Shown one piece after another: positions 18,383 through 28,057 of a stretch of 64,000 bases of DNA. A program made the translations under genes and the position numbers. The stretch is taken from positions 310,001 through 374,000 of the forward strand of contig NZ_SJOF01000001.1 of the NCBI RefSeq assembly GCF_004331255.1, given 5' to 3'. Numbering within the stretch: position 1 is the first letter of the stretch; the number at the start of each line of letters is the position of its first letter. Origin of the DNA: Acinetobacter sp. ANC 4173 (lineage in GTDB: Bacteria; Pseudomonadota; Gammaproteobacteria; Pseudomonadales; Moraxellaceae). The notes below the pieces were generated by a model, which had not been told where the DNA came from, searched no databases, and saw only the letters and a list, made by a program, of their open reading frames with translations.

Positions 18383-19675
18383 TTATGCCGATTTTCGAAT
18401 ATCAAAGACGCGTTGCGCTTTCCCCTCAGAACGTGGCAGGCTACCTTCTGGTAAAATTTCAACCATCACTGAAATACCCACCATGGTCTTGATTTGGGCT
18501 TTCAATAAAGCTGCAATTTGTGGGGTTAAGGTTTCACTCACATCTTTACGCATTTCAGCACGAATATGCAAAGTATCCAAGTGTCCTTTTTTGCAAATTT
18601 GAATTTGGTAGTTCGGCACCAATTGTGGAATATGTAAAATTTGCTCTTCAATTTGTGAAGGGAACACATTTACCCCACGAATAATCATCATGTCATCGCT
18701 ACGACCAACGATTTTATCCATACGGCGCATAGGACGTGCAGTCCCTGGCAATAAACGGGTCAAGTCACGGGTACGGTAACGAATCACGGGCATCCCTTCT
18801 TTGGTAATGGTCGTGAATACTAACTCGCCCAACTCACCATCAGGGAGCACTTCACCTGTTTCAGGGTGAATGATTTCTGGATAGAAATGATCTTCCCAAA
18901 TGGTTGGACCGTCTTTGGTCTCTAAACATTCCATTGCAACGCCAGGTCCCATCACTTCGGATAAACCATAGATGTCCAAGGCATTAATACCGAGACGATC
19001 TTCAATCTCGCGGCGCATTTCATTGGTCCAAGGTTCAGCACCAAAGATTCCCGTTTTGATTGAACAGTCTTTTGCGGTCCCAAATTTCTTTTCTAATGCT
19101 TCAATAATGTTTAAGCAATAGGATGGCGTCACCATCAATGCCGTCGGTTTAAAATCCTGAATCAATTGCGCTTGGCGTTCTGTTTGACCACCCGACATAG
19201 GAATCACGGTTGCGCCCAAACGTTCTACGCCATAATGCGCGCCCAGACCACCCGTAAACAGACCGTAGCCATAAGACACTTGAATAATGTCTTTATTTGA
19301 CAATCCTGCTGCACGTAATGAGCGCGCAACGACATCTGACCAAACATGAATATCATTTTGGGTATAACCCACCACAGTTGGCTGACCTGTTGTACCCGAT
19401 GACGCATGAATACGGATAATCTGTTCTTGTGGCACAGCAAACATGCCAAACGGATAGTTATCACGTAAATCTTTTTTGGTGGTGAACGGAAATTTTGCCA
19501 AGTCTTCTAAGCATTTGAAATCATCAGGATGTACCCCTGCTTCATCAAATTTCTTTTTATAGACTGGGCTATTTTGATAGGCGTGTTGCAGTGTCTTTTT
19601 CATGCGCTCCAATTGCACACTACGTAATTCATCCACTGATGCCGTTTCGATTTTTTCCATTGCATTGTTATTCAT
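18383..19675 (-). CDS. paaK: Phenylacetate-CoA ligase
   Basis: This 430-residue adenylate-forming enzyme activates phenylacetate with ATP and CoA, the entry step of the pathway. Motifs are IIRIHASSGTTGQPTVVGYT (P-loop-like, about residues 84-103), DIYGLSEVMGPGVAMEC (about 235-251) and VIRYRTRDLTRLLPG (about 300-314). The C-terminal KIVGRSDDMMIIRGVNVFP is where the hinge and catalytic lysine region begin. Length matches PaaK enzymes. The gene lies between paaJ and paaX in the catabolic run. Identification is secure. Confidence 0.96.
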   Translation of the reverse strand: MNNNAMEKIETASVDELRSVQLERMKKTLQHAYQNSPVYKKKFDEAGVHPDDFKCLEDLAKFPFTTKKDLRDNYPFGMFAVPQEQIIRIHASSGTTGQPTVVGYTQNDIHVWSDVVARSLRAAGLSNKDIIQVSYGYGLFTGGLGAHYGVERLGATVIPMSGGQTERQAQLIQDFKPTALMVTPSYCLNIIEALEKKFGTAKDCSIKTGIFGAEPWTNEMRREIEDRLGINALDIYGLSEVMGPGVAMECLETKDGPTIWEDHFYPEIIHPETGEVLPDGELGELVFTTITKEGMPVIRYRTRDLTRLLPGTARPMRRMDKIVGRSDDMMIIRGVNVFPSQIEEQILHIPQLVPNYQIQICKKGHLDTLHIRAEMRKDVSETLTPQIAALLKAQIKTMVGISVMVEILPEGSLPRSEGKAQRVFDIRKSA

Positions 19676-19735
19676 ATTTTTAATTCCTTAAGCAGTCTTC
19701 CTGACTGCGGGTTAATTCATTTTGGGATAATGTCC

Positions 19736-20947
19736 TTAATCCACATTTTCTATAATCAGTGCGACACCCTGTCCTACGCCAACACACATCGTACACAGTG
19801 CATATTTTCCATTACGGCGCTTGAGTTCTTTCATCGCAGTAATCACCAAACGTGTCCCACTCATTCCCAGTGGATGGCCCAGTGCAATGGCACCACCATT
19901 TGGGTTGACACGCTGATCATCATCTTGTAAACCCAGTTCACGCATCACGGCGAGTGACTGAGCTGCAAAGGCTTCATTCAGTTCAATCACATCCATTTGA
20001 TCGAGGGTTAAACCTGTCTGTTTCAGCACTTTTTGTACTGCAGGCACAGGACCAATACCCATGTATTTGGCTTCAACCCCAGCTTGGGCAATTGCCACCA
20101 CTTTCGCCAGTGGTTTTAAACCGTGTTTAGATGCAAAGTCTTGGCTGCCCAATAATATACAAGCCGCGCCATCGTTTACACCTGAGGCATTGCCCGCAGT
20201 GACCGAACCACCTTCTTTACGGAATGGAGCTTTTAAGGCCGCCAAGGTATCGACTGTGGTCTCCGCACGTGGATGCTCATCAGTATCAATGGTCATACTG
20301 TTTTTCTTACGGTCTTGAATAGTCACAGGCAAAATTTCTTCTGCCAAAATACCATTTTGCTGCGCCAGTGCAGTTTTTTGCTGACTGCGGTAGGCAAATA
20401 GGTCTTGGTCATCACGGCTAATTTGATACTTTTCAGCCACGTGTTCAGCCGTTTCAGGCATGCTATCAACACCAAAGTTCGCTTTGAATTTTGGATTGAT
20501 AAAACGCCAGCCAATCGTGCTATCAAATATTTCAGGCGTACGGCTAAATGCCGTCGTCGCTTTAGATTGTACAAACGGTGCGCGACTCATCGACTCCACA
20601 CCACCTGCCAATACAAACTGGACTTCTCCCGATTTAATGGCACGTGCCGCCAGTCCTACTGCATCTAAACCAGAAGCACATAAACGATTCACGGTAATTG
20701 CAGGAACCGAATCGGGTAAACCCGCCAATAAGGATGCCATACGCGCGACATTACGGTTGTCTTCACCTGCTTGGTTGGCACAACCTAAAATCACCTCATC
20801 CAGTTCATTCCAAGGCAAATGCGGATGTTGATTTTTCAAATACTGAATCGGTAATGCGGCTAAGTCATCAGCACGAATGCCACTTAAACCACCAGCATAG
20901 CGACCAATCGGCGTACGAATACCATCTAAAATATAAACTTGTTCCAT
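19736..20947 (-). CDS. paaJ: PaaJ, 3-oxoadipyl-CoA/3-oxo-5,6-dehydrosuberyl-CoA thiolase
   Basis: I choose the ATG at 20945-20947, which is preceded by AGGAAGAAG, rather than a TTG 24 bases upstream that overlaps paaH. This gives a 403-residue thiolase. It shows the acyl-enzyme cysteine in TVNRLCASGLDAVG (near residue 90), GGVESMSRAP, and the C-terminal NPNGGAIALGHPLG and CTMCVGVGQG catalytic blocks. It performs the two thiolytic steps that release acetyl-CoA and finally succinyl-CoA. By sequence alone it could be called pcaF, but the operon position decides for paaJ. Confidence 0.95.
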   Translation of the reverse strand: MEQVYILDGIRTPIGRYAGGLSGIRADDLAALPIQYLKNQHPHLPWNELDEVILGCANQAGEDNRNVARMASLLAGLPDSVPAITVNRLCASGLDAVGLAARAIKSGEVQFVLAGGVESMSRAPFVQSKATTAFSRTPEIFDSTIGWRFINPKFKANFGVDSMPETAEHVAEKYQISRDDQDLFAYRSQQKTALAQQNGILAEEILPVTIQDRKKNSMTIDTDEHPRAETTVDTLAALKAPFRKEGGSVTAGNASGVNDGAACILLGSQDFASKHGLKPLAKVVAIAQAGVEAKYMGIGPVPAVQKVLKQTGLTLDQMDVIELNEAFAAQSLAVMRELGLQDDDQRVNPNGGAIALGHPLGMSGTRLVITAMKELKRRNGKYALCTMCVGVGQGVALIIENVD

Positions 20948-20960
20948 TTGTCTTCTTCCT

Positions 20961-22517
20961 TTAGCCTGCAATAAGAAATTGTTGTGATTGCGGGCTATGT
21001 TGCACCTGTCCTCGTGCAGCTTTCTTCGCTAAATATATACTGGGTCTGTAGCGTTCTTCACCATAAACACGATACAGATTTTTTAGAATTTGTAAAATAG
21101 TGTTGTATCCTATTTTTTCCGCCCACTGGAATGGACCTTGCGGATAATTCACACCATATTTCATTGCAGAATCAATATCTTGCTCAGATGCAATACCATG
21201 TAAAACCGCTTCACACGCTTCATTCACCAACATTGAAATGGTTCGTAACACATAAAGTCCTGCATGATCCTGTGTCCAGAGTGGTATCACATTCATACCA
21301 ATGAACAAAATATCAACAACAGACCGATCAACTTCCGAACATACCACTGAAGCTACAACAGGAATCGCTTTGGCTTGCGTCCAATCTGCATGCCAATCCA
21401 TCAACACGACTTTCTGATCTGCATAATCCAGATCAACTGACTCGCCCAATGAAAGACGGATTGAAACTTCACCGACTAGGATTTCATCCTGCACACCTTC
21501 TTGAAACTTCACTTCAAGGTGCGAGGCATGTGCCAAACGCTGAATCAAGCCTGAAGAATGTTTCCAATCACCTTTGACCGTTACCGCCAGTTTCTCAACC
21601 GATTTGGCATAACGTACAGGCAATTCAAACTGTGGGCTTGGCGTTGCTTGTGCATAATCGTAAAAACCTTGTTGGGTTTTACGACCCAAACAACCTGCAT
21701 CGACCAATTCTTTTTGAATCAACGATGGACGATAACGTGGCTCATAAAAGAATTCTTGATAGACACTTTGTGTGACCGAGAAATTGACATCCTGACCAAT
21801 TAAATCAGTCAATTCACACGGTCCCATGGCAAAGCGACCACATTCACGCAGAATAAAATCTAATTGTTCAGGGCGTATGACATTTTCCTGTAACGCACGG
21901 AAGGCTTCCGCATAATATGGACGCGCCACACGATTCACAATAAAACCTGGGGTTGATTTTGCCAAGACTGGCACTTTTTGCCATGACTTCATCAAGTCCA
22001 ACAAGGCATCTGCAATTGCTGCTGAACTTTTTAAGCCGCGGATAATTTCCACCAGTTTCATTACAGGTGCAGGGTTAAAAAAATGTAAGCCCACGACACG
22101 CTCTGGATGTGGAATTGCAGCCGCAATGGCGGTAATCGAAATTGAAGAGGTATTCGATGCAAAAATGGTTTCTTTCGAGCACACTTCGGCCAACTGTTGA
22201 AATAAGCTTTGCTTTACTTCTTTCTTTTCCACAATCGCTTCAATAATCAGTTGCGCGGATGCTAACTGTGACAATTCCTGTGCAATGCTTAAATTGGCAA
22301 AGGTGCTGTCATACAGTTCCTGCGTCATTTTTCCTGCTTGCACACGTTTCGTCAGCTGCCCAGCAAGTTGCTGTAATGCAGCTTCAGTTTTTGTCGCGTC
22401 TACATCATACACAAAGGTTGGATGTCCATGCATCGCAGCCAATTGGGCGATACCAATTCCCATGGTACCCGCACCAATTACAGCGACAGGCGCCTGCTGT
22501 AAATTGATCTTTTCCAT
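20961..22517 (-). CDS. paaH: PaaH, 3-hydroxyadipyl-CoA dehydrogenase
   Basis: The 518-residue NAD-dependent enzyme oxidises 3-hydroxyadipyl-CoA to 3-oxoadipyl-CoA. The Rossmann motif VIGAGTMGIGIAQLAAMHG is at about residues 14-32. FASNTSSISITAIA and VVGLHFFNPAPVMKLVEII follow, and the helical domain begins at STPGFIVNRVARPY. A second C-terminal 3HCDH-like helical domain (after about residue 410) accounts for the length, longer than fatty-acid HBDH enzymes but usual for PaaH. It is separated by three bases from paaG. Confidence 0.95.
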   Translation of the reverse strand: MEKINLQQAPVAVIGAGTMGIGIAQLAAMHGHPTFVYDVDATKTEAALQQLAGQLTKRVQAGKMTQELYDSTFANLSIAQELSQLASAQLIIEAIVEKKEVKQSLFQQLAEVCSKETIFASNTSSISITAIAAAIPHPERVVGLHFFNPAPVMKLVEIIRGLKSSAAIADALLDLMKSWQKVPVLAKSTPGFIVNRVARPYYAEAFRALQENVIRPEQLDFILRECGRFAMGPCELTDLIGQDVNFSVTQSVYQEFFYEPRYRPSLIQKELVDAGCLGRKTQQGFYDYAQATPSPQFELPVRYAKSVEKLAVTVKGDWKHSSGLIQRLAHASHLEVKFQEGVQDEILVGEVSIRLSLGESVDLDYADQKVVLMDWHADWTQAKAIPVVASVVCSEVDRSVVDILFIGMNVIPLWTQDHAGLYVLRTISMLVNEACEAVLHGIASEQDIDSAMKYGVNYPQGPFQWAEKIGYNTILQILKNLYRVYGEERYRPSIYLAKKAARGQVQHSPQSQQFLIAG

Positions 22518-22520
22518 GTT

Positions 22521-23312
22521 TTAGCAACCTTTATATTCTGGAGTACGCTTTTGCATAAAGGCTTGTACGCCTTCACGGTAATCACTTGAACGACCCGCCA
22601 AACGCTGTAAATCACGTTCTAGAATCAACTGATCATCTAAATTATTGTGTGCAGCCGCATGAATGGCTTTCTTAATCAGAGATAAACCATAGGTCGGTTG
22701 TTTCGCCAAATGTTCCGCCAGTTTTTGCGATTCAGCTTTCAAGGCATCATCTTCAACCACTTGCCAAATCATGCCCAATTGCACGGCTTGCTCTGCTGGA
22801 ATTTTATCGCCCAACATGGCTAAGCCCATGGCCTGAGCACGACCGACCAAACGCGGTAGGAACCATGTGCCACCAGAATCTGGCACTAAACCTAAGCGAC
22901 AAAACGCTTGGATAAATGACGCTGATTTTGCAGCAATCACCAAGTCACAAGCCAAAGCAATGTTGGCACCCGCACCGGCTGCAACACCATTCACGGCACA
23001 GATCACAGGTTTAGGCATTTCAGTAATCAGTTTGATCAACGGGTTGTAATATTTTTCAATTGATAACCCTAAATCGGGTGCATCTGCATTGGGGTCCACC
23101 ACACGGTCATTTAAGTCCTGACCTGCGCAGAAACCACGACCTTCCGCCGAAATTACCACTGCACGAATATTGCTGTCTTTAGACCATGCTTTGAGTACGC
23201 TCGAGACTTCTTTGTGCATAGCTTCATTAAAGCTATTGAGTTGTTGTGGACGGTTAAAAGTGAGATAACCCACTGCATTTTTTTCTTCAACAATTACGGT
23301 TTGGTATTCCAT
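22521..23312 (-). CDS. paaG: PaaG, 1,2-epoxyphenylacetyl-CoA isomerase
   Basis: This 263-residue crotonase-fold enzyme converts ring-epoxidised phenylacetyl-CoA to oxepin-CoA. It carries the oxyanion-hole segments GRGFCAGQDLNDRVV (about 60-74) and NGVAAGAGANIALACDLV (about 109-126), with an Asp in the position typical of PaaG (LVPDSGGTWFLPRLVG). Its ATG overlaps the paaF stop by one base (TAATG), implying coupled translation. Order and content of the operon settle which crotonase it is. Confidence 0.94.
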   Translation of the reverse strand: MEYQTVIVEEKNAVGYLTFNRPQQLNSFNEAMHKEVSSVLKAWSKDSNIRAVVISAEGRGFCAGQDLNDRVVDPNADAPDLGLSIEKYYNPLIKLITEMPKPVICAVNGVAAGAGANIALACDLVIAAKSASFIQAFCRLGLVPDSGGTWFLPRLVGRAQAMGLAMLGDKIPAEQAVQLGMIWQVVEDDALKAESQKLAEHLAKQPTYGLSLIKKAIHAAAHNNLDDQLILERDLQRLAGRSSDYREGVQAFMQKRTPEYKGC

Positions 23313-24085
23313 TACACACCTCTAAATTCTGGTTTTCTTTTCTCTAAAAAGGCATTGATGCCTTCTTGACGATCTTGTGTTGCCGCCAACCAAACAAAAT
23401 GCTGACGTTCCAGCTTTAAGCCTTGGCTTAAGGTCACTTCATGAATCGATTTTAAAGATTGCTTAATCACACGAATCGCCAATGGTGCTTGTTTGGCAAT
23501 TTTCTCTGCCAATTCCACGGCATATTGCACGGTTAAGCCCACAGGACACACTTGGCTGGTAATGCCATGTTGCAGCGCAGTTTGCGCAGAAATCATTTCA
23601 CCTGTCATCGCCCAACGCATGGTGAGTTGCTGTCCGACCAAACGTGCTAAACGCTGCGTACCGCCTGCGCCTGGCAACATGCCGAGTCCAATTTCAGGCA
23701 AAGCAAATTGTGCATTTTCACCCGCAAGCACGATATCGCCATGCAGTGCCAGTTCAAAACCTGCACCAAAGGCATAGCCGTTAATGGCCATAATCAGCGG
23801 TTTAGAAAATTCATCGATGCGTTTCCACAACTGTGGACGTAGATCTTGCTGAATACTGACCACATCCAGCTTAGACAATTCATTCAGGTCTGCACCTGCG
23901 GCAAAACATTGTGAATTGCCTGTAATCACCACCACTTTGACCGATGAATCTGCTTCGAACTGTTGCAGGCAGTCGGCAATTTCTTGCAAGGTGGCATTGT
24001 TTAAGGCATTGCGTTTTTCAGGTCGGTTCAGTTCAATCAGGATTACGCCTGATTTTGGAGAACTGGTTTTAATGTATTCCATCAT
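23312..24085 (-). CDS. paaF: PaaF, 2,3-dehydroadipyl-CoA hydratase
   Basis: The 257-residue crotonase-family enoyl-CoA hydratase acts on 2,3-dehydroadipyl-CoA late in the pathway. Motifs are NRPEKRNALNN, CFAAGADLNEL (oxyanion hole, about 64-74), NGYAFGAGFELALHGDIV, and LPEIGLGMLPGAGGTQRLARLVG with the two catalytic Glu positions of true hydratases. That pattern separates it from PaaG. It lies between paaE and paaG and is translationally coupled to paaG. A second ATG one codon downstream is an equally possible start. Confidence 0.93.
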   Translation of the reverse strand: MMEYIKTSSPKSGVILIELNRPEKRNALNNATLQEIADCLQQFEADSSVKVVVITGNSQCFAAGADLNELSKLDVVSIQQDLRPQLWKRIDEFSKPLIMAINGYAFGAGFELALHGDIVLAGENAQFALPEIGLGMLPGAGGTQRLARLVGQQLTMRWAMTGEMISAQTALQHGITSQVCPVGLTVQYAVELAEKIAKQAPLAIRVIKQSLKSIHEVTLSQGLKLERQHFVWLAATQDRQEGINAFLEKRKPEFRGV

Positions 24086-24103
24086 GCAGCTCCTTGTTCA
24101 GGC

Positions 24104-25162
24104 TTATTCGTCAAAGCTCAAACGAACATTGGCTGAAGTTGGCAATGCCTGACAGCTCAACACATAACCTTTTTCGACTTCATCTTGTTCAAGACTATAG
24201 TTAATCGCCATTTCGACCTGACCTTCGAGCACCTTACATTTACAGGTTGCACAGACACCGCCTTTACAGGCATACGGTAAGTCTGCACCTGCACGCAGTG
24301 CTGCATCTAAAATGCTGTCATCCTGTTTAGACACTTCAATAATCAGTTCACGGCCATCCAGAATAATGTTGACCTTTTCTTCGCTACGGCTTTCGATTTG
24401 CTGTGCTGTTGCGCGTGGTGCCGTGCCCGTGTTAAAGCGTTCGGTGTGAATTTTGCTGCGCTCAATACCGAATTCTGGCAATACGGTTTCCACAGCGGTC
24501 ATCATTTCTTCTGGACCGCAGGCAAAGCAATGATCTGTGTCTGCCTGAATCAATTGAGCTTTGAACAGTTGCTGTAATTTTTCTGCATCAATGCGACCAT
24601 TAAAAATTTCACTGTCGTTCATTTCGCGAGAAAAGATATTGATCAGTTGTAAACGCTCTTTAAAACGGTCTTTTAAATCCATGATTTGTTCTGCAAACAT
24701 GGTTTGTTTCCAAGAACGGTTGCCATAGACCAAAGTAAACTGTGCATCTGCTTGGCGGTTCAGAACCGATTTCACAATCGATAAGATTGGGGTAATCCCA
24801 CTGCCCGCAGCAAAACCAAGGTAATTTTGACCGCCCACTTTGGCGGCTTTTTGGAAGAACACGCCTTGCGGTGGCATCACTTCAAGTACATCGCCTGCTT
24901 TTAAGTGATCATTGGCCCACGTTGAAAATTGCCCTTGATCAATTTTCTTGATCGCAATACTCATGTCTTCTGCGACATCGCTACAAATCGAGTAGCAACG
25001 ACGTAATTCGCCTTCATCAGTCATATGACGAATGGTTAAGTGTTGTCCTGGTTGATATTCAAATGCAGCAAACTGCTCAGGTGCCAAATCAAATGCAATG
25101 CAAATTGCCTGTTCAGTTTGGGGCTGAATGGATTTAATTGTTAATGGTACAAATTGGCTCAT
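24104..25162 (-). CDS. paaE: PaaE, reductase of the phenylacetyl-CoA epoxidase
   Basis: The 352-residue flavoprotein passes electrons from NADPH to the PaaA di-iron centre. It has an N-terminal ferredoxin-reductase FAD domain (RRCYSICSD near 53-61), an NAD(P) domain (YLGFAAGSGITPILSIVKSV, then CFACGPEEMM), and a C-terminal plant-type [2Fe-2S] ferredoxin with ligands in ACKGGVCATCKCKV plus a later Cys near VLSCQA. Domain order and length match PaaE. It follows paaD on the minus strand with a 69-base gap. Confidence 0.95.
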   Translation of the reverse strand: MSQFVPLTIKSIQPQTEQAICIAFDLAPEQFAAFEYQPGQHLTIRHMTDEGELRRCYSICSDVAEDMSIAIKKIDQGQFSTWANDHLKAGDVLEVMPPQGVFFQKAAKVGGQNYLGFAAGSGITPILSIVKSVLNRQADAQFTLVYGNRSWKQTMFAEQIMDLKDRFKERLQLINIFSREMNDSEIFNGRIDAEKLQQLFKAQLIQADTDHCFACGPEEMMTAVETVLPEFGIERSKIHTERFNTGTAPRATAQQIESRSEEKVNIILDGRELIIEVSKQDDSILDAALRAGADLPYACKGGVCATCKCKVLEGQVEMAINYSLEQDEVEKGYVLSCQALPTSANVRLSFDE

Positions 25163-25231
25163 CTAAAATTCCCTCTTTCTTTTCGATTTTTCAATATGTG
25201 TCAGACAGGTGTGCGTTGGAAATGTCTTGAA

Positions 25232-25732
25232 TTAAATGCATTTGAAATAATCGAAAGGTTCTAAGCAGTCTTGGCAACGATATAAGGCTTTACATGCTGT
25301 CGAACTAAATTCACTTAATAATTTGGTGTGCTGACTGTGGCAACGCGGACATTGAATGCCATCGGTCAAAGCGACATGCGTACCACAACTGTGAGCATTG
25401 CCCTGCGGCGGTGCAATTCCATATTGCTGCAATTTTTCTTTGCCCGCTTCACTCATCCAATCCGTGGTCCACACTTCGGAAAGATCCACCACCACTTTTA
25501 CTGGCGTCAAACCTTTGGCTGTAAAAGCTTGGGTAATATCTGCCGTTAAGACATCTGTCGCCGGGCAACCGCTATAGGTGGGCGTGAGTCGCACGACAAT
25601 TTCATTCTGGGCGTTGAGTTCAACACCACGAATCATGCCTAAGTCGAGTACCGACAAGACTGGAATTTCAGGATCAGAGACCTGCGCTAACACACTCCAG
25701 CATTCATCTGCGACATGTCGAATTAAATTCAT
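25232..25732 (-). CDS. paaD: PaaD, iron-sulphur maturation factor for the epoxidase
   Basis: I place the start at the ATG at 25730-25732, with AGGGAG about 9 bases upstream, giving 166 residues. A frame extension upstream overlaps paaC and is unlikely to be used. The N-terminal half is a MIP18/DUF59 domain (VSDPEIPVLSVLDLGMIRGV, then TPTYSGCPATDVL). The C-terminus is a Cys-rich ribbon (CPRCHSQHTKLLSEFSSTAC followed by RCQDCLEPF). PaaD is required for phenylacetyl-CoA epoxidase activity and probably inserts its metal centre. Confidence 0.94.
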   Translation of the reverse strand: MNLIRHVADECWSVLAQVSDPEIPVLSVLDLGMIRGVELNAQNEIVVRLTPTYSGCPATDVLTADITQAFTAKGLTPVKVVVDLSEVWTTDWMSEAGKEKLQQYGIAPPQGNAHSCGTHVALTDGIQCPRCHSQHTKLLSEFSSTACKALYRCQDCLEPFDYFKCI

Positions 25733-25757
25733 ACGACTCACTCCCTGTGATTTCGTT

Positions 25758-26513
25758 TTACCAAGCCATATTTGGATATGAACGTTGCATATATTGCAGT
25801 TCTGCAAGAATGTAACCTAAGTGTTCCGTGTGCAGTCCTTGTTTTGCGCCACTGCGGTAGGCACCTGTTTCTGGCAGACGGAGTTGCATACGGGCAAGTT
25901 CGGATTGCACAGTCTCAAGCCATTGATCTTTTAAAATCTGAAGATTCGGAATTAAACCTGCATCCACCAACTGCATTTCATCAGCGCTGAGTTGGAACAG
26001 TTCTTGAGTAAAACGCCATAACTGGTTTAAACCATTTTGAGTTTTTTCATGTGCTTCGGCAGTGCCCAAGCTCAAACGCTCCATCCATGTGGTCGAGAAA
26101 CGTAAGTGATATTTCACTTCTTTTAAAGATTTGAGTGCAAATGCAGAAACATCGGCATGGCTACTGTTGGTTAATGCTGCCAACAACAATGCGTGGTAAT
26201 GATCCATCAACCATTGACGTACCATGGTTTGTGCAAAATCACCATTTGGCTGTTCAGCCAACAATAAATTACGGTATTCACGCTCGGTTCTGAAATACGC
26301 CAGTTGGTCTTCATCACGACCTAAACCTTCAATCTGACCTGCAAGGCTTAAGGCTGTGCGTGCCTGACCCAGTAAATCCAGACCAATATTGGCTAAAGCA
26401 ATATCGAGTTCTAACTCTGGCGCATGTCCACACCATTCAGCCAAACGGTGTGACAGGATCAACTGGCTATCGCCCACATGTAACAGAAATTCTGCTAAAA
26501 CTTGCTTACTCAT
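25758..26513 (-). CDS. paaC: PaaC, structural subunit of phenylacetyl-CoA epoxidase
   Basis: The 251-residue helical protein has a ferritin-like fold related to PaaA but lacks a full set of metal ligands, as known for PaaC. Recognisable parts are LAEWCGHAPELELDIALANIGLDLLGQ (about 24-50), the central DHYHALLLAALT helix and KEVKYHLRFSTTWMERL. It forms the core heterodimer with PaaA. It lies between paaB and paaD with short spacers, in the standard order. Confidence 0.94.
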   Translation of the reverse strand: MSKQVLAEFLLHVGDSQLILSHRLAEWCGHAPELELDIALANIGLDLLGQARTALSLAGQIEGLGRDEDQLAYFRTEREYRNLLLAEQPNGDFAQTMVRQWLMDHYHALLLAALTNSSHADVSAFALKSLKEVKYHLRFSTTWMERLSLGTAEAHEKTQNGLNQLWRFTQELFQLSADEMQLVDAGLIPNLQILKDQWLETVQSELARMQLRLPETGAYRSGAKQGLHTEHLGYILAELQYMQRSYPNMAW

Positions 26514-26530
26514 GGTTTTTCTCCCTTCCC

Positions 26531-26821
26531 TTACATGTGCTCAATGCCATCTGGAATGTTGTAAAACGTTGGATGGCGATAAACCTTGTCTAAAGACGGA
26601 TCGAAAAATTCTGGTTTTTCATCGGGCTGAGAAGATCTAATCAGTTCAGATTTAATCACCCAAATACTGATGCCTTCATTACGACGCGTATACACATCAC
26701 GTGCATTTTGCAGTGCCACTTCATCATCTGGTGCACGAATACTGCCCACGTGACGATGGCTTAAACCTTGTTTACTACGGATAAACACTTCGTAAAGTGA
26801 CCAGTTATTTTTGTTATCCAT
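26531..26821 (-). CDS. paaB: PaaB, bridging subunit of phenylacetyl-CoA epoxidase
   Basis: The ATG at 26819-26821 gives 96 residues, the usual PaaB length, with an AGGGA-type ribosome binding site about 9 bases upstream; an ATG six codons earlier is possible. Family features are WSLYEVFIRSKQGLSHRHVGS at the N-terminus and DVYTRRNEGISIWVI in the middle. PaaB holds PaaAC dimers together in the oxygenase complex. It sits between paaA and paaC. Confidence 0.94.
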   Translation of the reverse strand: MDNKNNWSLYEVFIRSKQGLSHRHVGSIRAPDDEVALQNARDVYTRRNEGISIWVIKSELIRSSQPDEKPEFFDPSLDKVYRHPTFYNIPDGIEHM

Positions 26822-26851
26822 GACCTTATTTCCCTTCATTTCCGATCTGTT

Positions 26852-27796
26852 TTAAGCAACTTTCTGTGCTTGCTGCTGTTCTTGCTGTTTCTTGGCATAC
26901 ACGGCGGCAGATTCACGTACCCATGCACCGCCTTCCCATGCTTTACGACGCGCTTCAATACGTTCATGGTTACACGGACCTTTGCCCGCAATCACATCAA
27001 AGAATTCATTCCAATTCACTTCACCAAATTCGTAATGACCTGTGTCTTCGTTGAATTTTAAGTCTGGATCTGGAACGGTTAGGCCAAGTTGCAAGACTTG
27101 TGGCACGGTGTTATCGACAAACTTTTGACGTAAAGCATCATTACTAAAGAGTTTGATTTTCCACTGCATGCTTTGCGCACTGTTTGGAGAATTATCATCA
27201 CTTGGACCAAACATCATCAGCGCTGGCCACCAGAAACGGTTCACGGCATCTTGTGCCATTTGTTTCTGTTCTTCGGTGCCGTTTGCCAACTGCATCATGG
27301 CTTCAAAGCCTTGGCGTTGATGGAAACTTTCTTCTTTACAAATACGCACCATAGCACGCGCATAAGGACCATATGACGTACGGCATAGCGCAACCTGATT
27401 CACAATTGCAGCGCCATCCACCAACCAGCCAATCGCAGCCACATCTGCCCACGTGAGTGTTGGATAGTTAAAAATCGATGAATATTTCATCCGCCCTGCA
27501 ATCAGCTTATCCATCATGTCATCACGGTCAGCCCCTAAAGTTTCAGCGGCACTGTAGAGGTACAACGCATGCCCTGCTTCATCTTGAACTTTTGCCAATA
27601 ACACCGCTTTACGTTTTAACGATGGTGCACGTGTAATCCAGTTACCTTCTGGCAACATGCCCACAACTTCAGAGTGTCCGTGCTGACCAATTTGGCGAAT
27701 TAAAGTTTTGCGGTAGGCATCTGGCATCCAATCCTTTGGCTCAATTGAAATGTCCTTTTCAATGCGCTGATCAAAAGCTTGTTGTTGGTTATTCAT
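26852..27796 (-). CDS. paaA: PaaA, catalytic di-iron subunit of phenylacetyl-CoA epoxidase
   Basis: I choose the ATG at 27794-27796 because GAGGGA lies just upstream, giving 314 residues, close to the E. coli length. The enzyme inserts one oxygen atom into the ring of phenylacetyl-CoA. Di-iron ligands are visible in [21 protein letters not shown] (E..E/H pattern, about 68-88) and in [17 protein letters not shown]. It is the first gene of the paaABCDEFGHJK run. A GATAC-N27-GTATC palindrome lies 45-81 bases upstream and is the likely PaaX operator. Confidence 0.95.
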   Translation of the reverse strand: MNNQQQAFDQRIEKDISIEPKDWMPDAYRKTLIRQIGQHGHSEVVGMLPEGNWITRAPSLKRKAVLLAKVQDEAGHALYLYSAAETLGADRDDMMDKLIAGRMKYSSIFNYPTLTWADVAAIGWLVDGAAIVNQVALCRTSYGPYARAMVRICKEESFHQRQGFEAMMQLANGTEEQKQMAQDAVNRFWWPALMMFGPSDDNSPNSAQSMQWKIKLFSNDALRQKFVDNTVPQVLQLGLTVPDPDLKFNEDTGHYEFGEVNWNEFFDVIAGKGPCNHERIEARRKAWEGGAWVRESAAVYAKKQQEQQQAQKVA

Positions 27797-27840
27797 TTTT
27801 CCCTCACTTATCCTAAGTGTCGATACAATTAAATTAAAAC

Positions 27841-27877
27841 GATACACAAATAAAATCAATATTAATTTTAAGGTATC
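27841..27877. promoter_or_regulatory. Candidate PaaX operator upstream of paaA
   Basis: An inverted repeat GATAC (27841-27845) and GTATC (27873-27877) is separated by exactly 27 bases. The E. coli PaaX site is also a short inverted repeat with a 27-base spacer (TGATTC-N27-GAATCA, from memory). The same layout with near-identical flanks is found upstream of the MFS gene (30289-30325). A further GATAC half-site lies at 27822-27826. On the paaZ side only a degenerate version is present (GAAAC at 28005, GTATC at 28036, 26-base gap). Confidence 0.65.
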
Positions 27878-28057
27878 ATTTAATTAAATTTTACACTTAT
27901 GCTTAAGATATTGTTTTTAATAAATTTAGTTGGAATTAAATTTTAGTTTGATTTTTTTACCTACGAATTACGATTGACTTTTACACTTTTTAATACCAAA
28001 TTATGAAACATCAAAATTAAAAAACATCTTAAAACGTATCATAAAAGGAGTTTTACC

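Noticed and set aside
20948..20971. N-terminal extension of paaJ from a TTG
   Set aside because: It overlaps paaH, and a strong ribosome binding site serves the downstream ATG.
28005..28040. GAAAC-N26-GTATC upstream of paaZ as a third PaaX operator
   Set aside because: One arm is mismatched and the spacer is 26, not 27; kept only as a remark.
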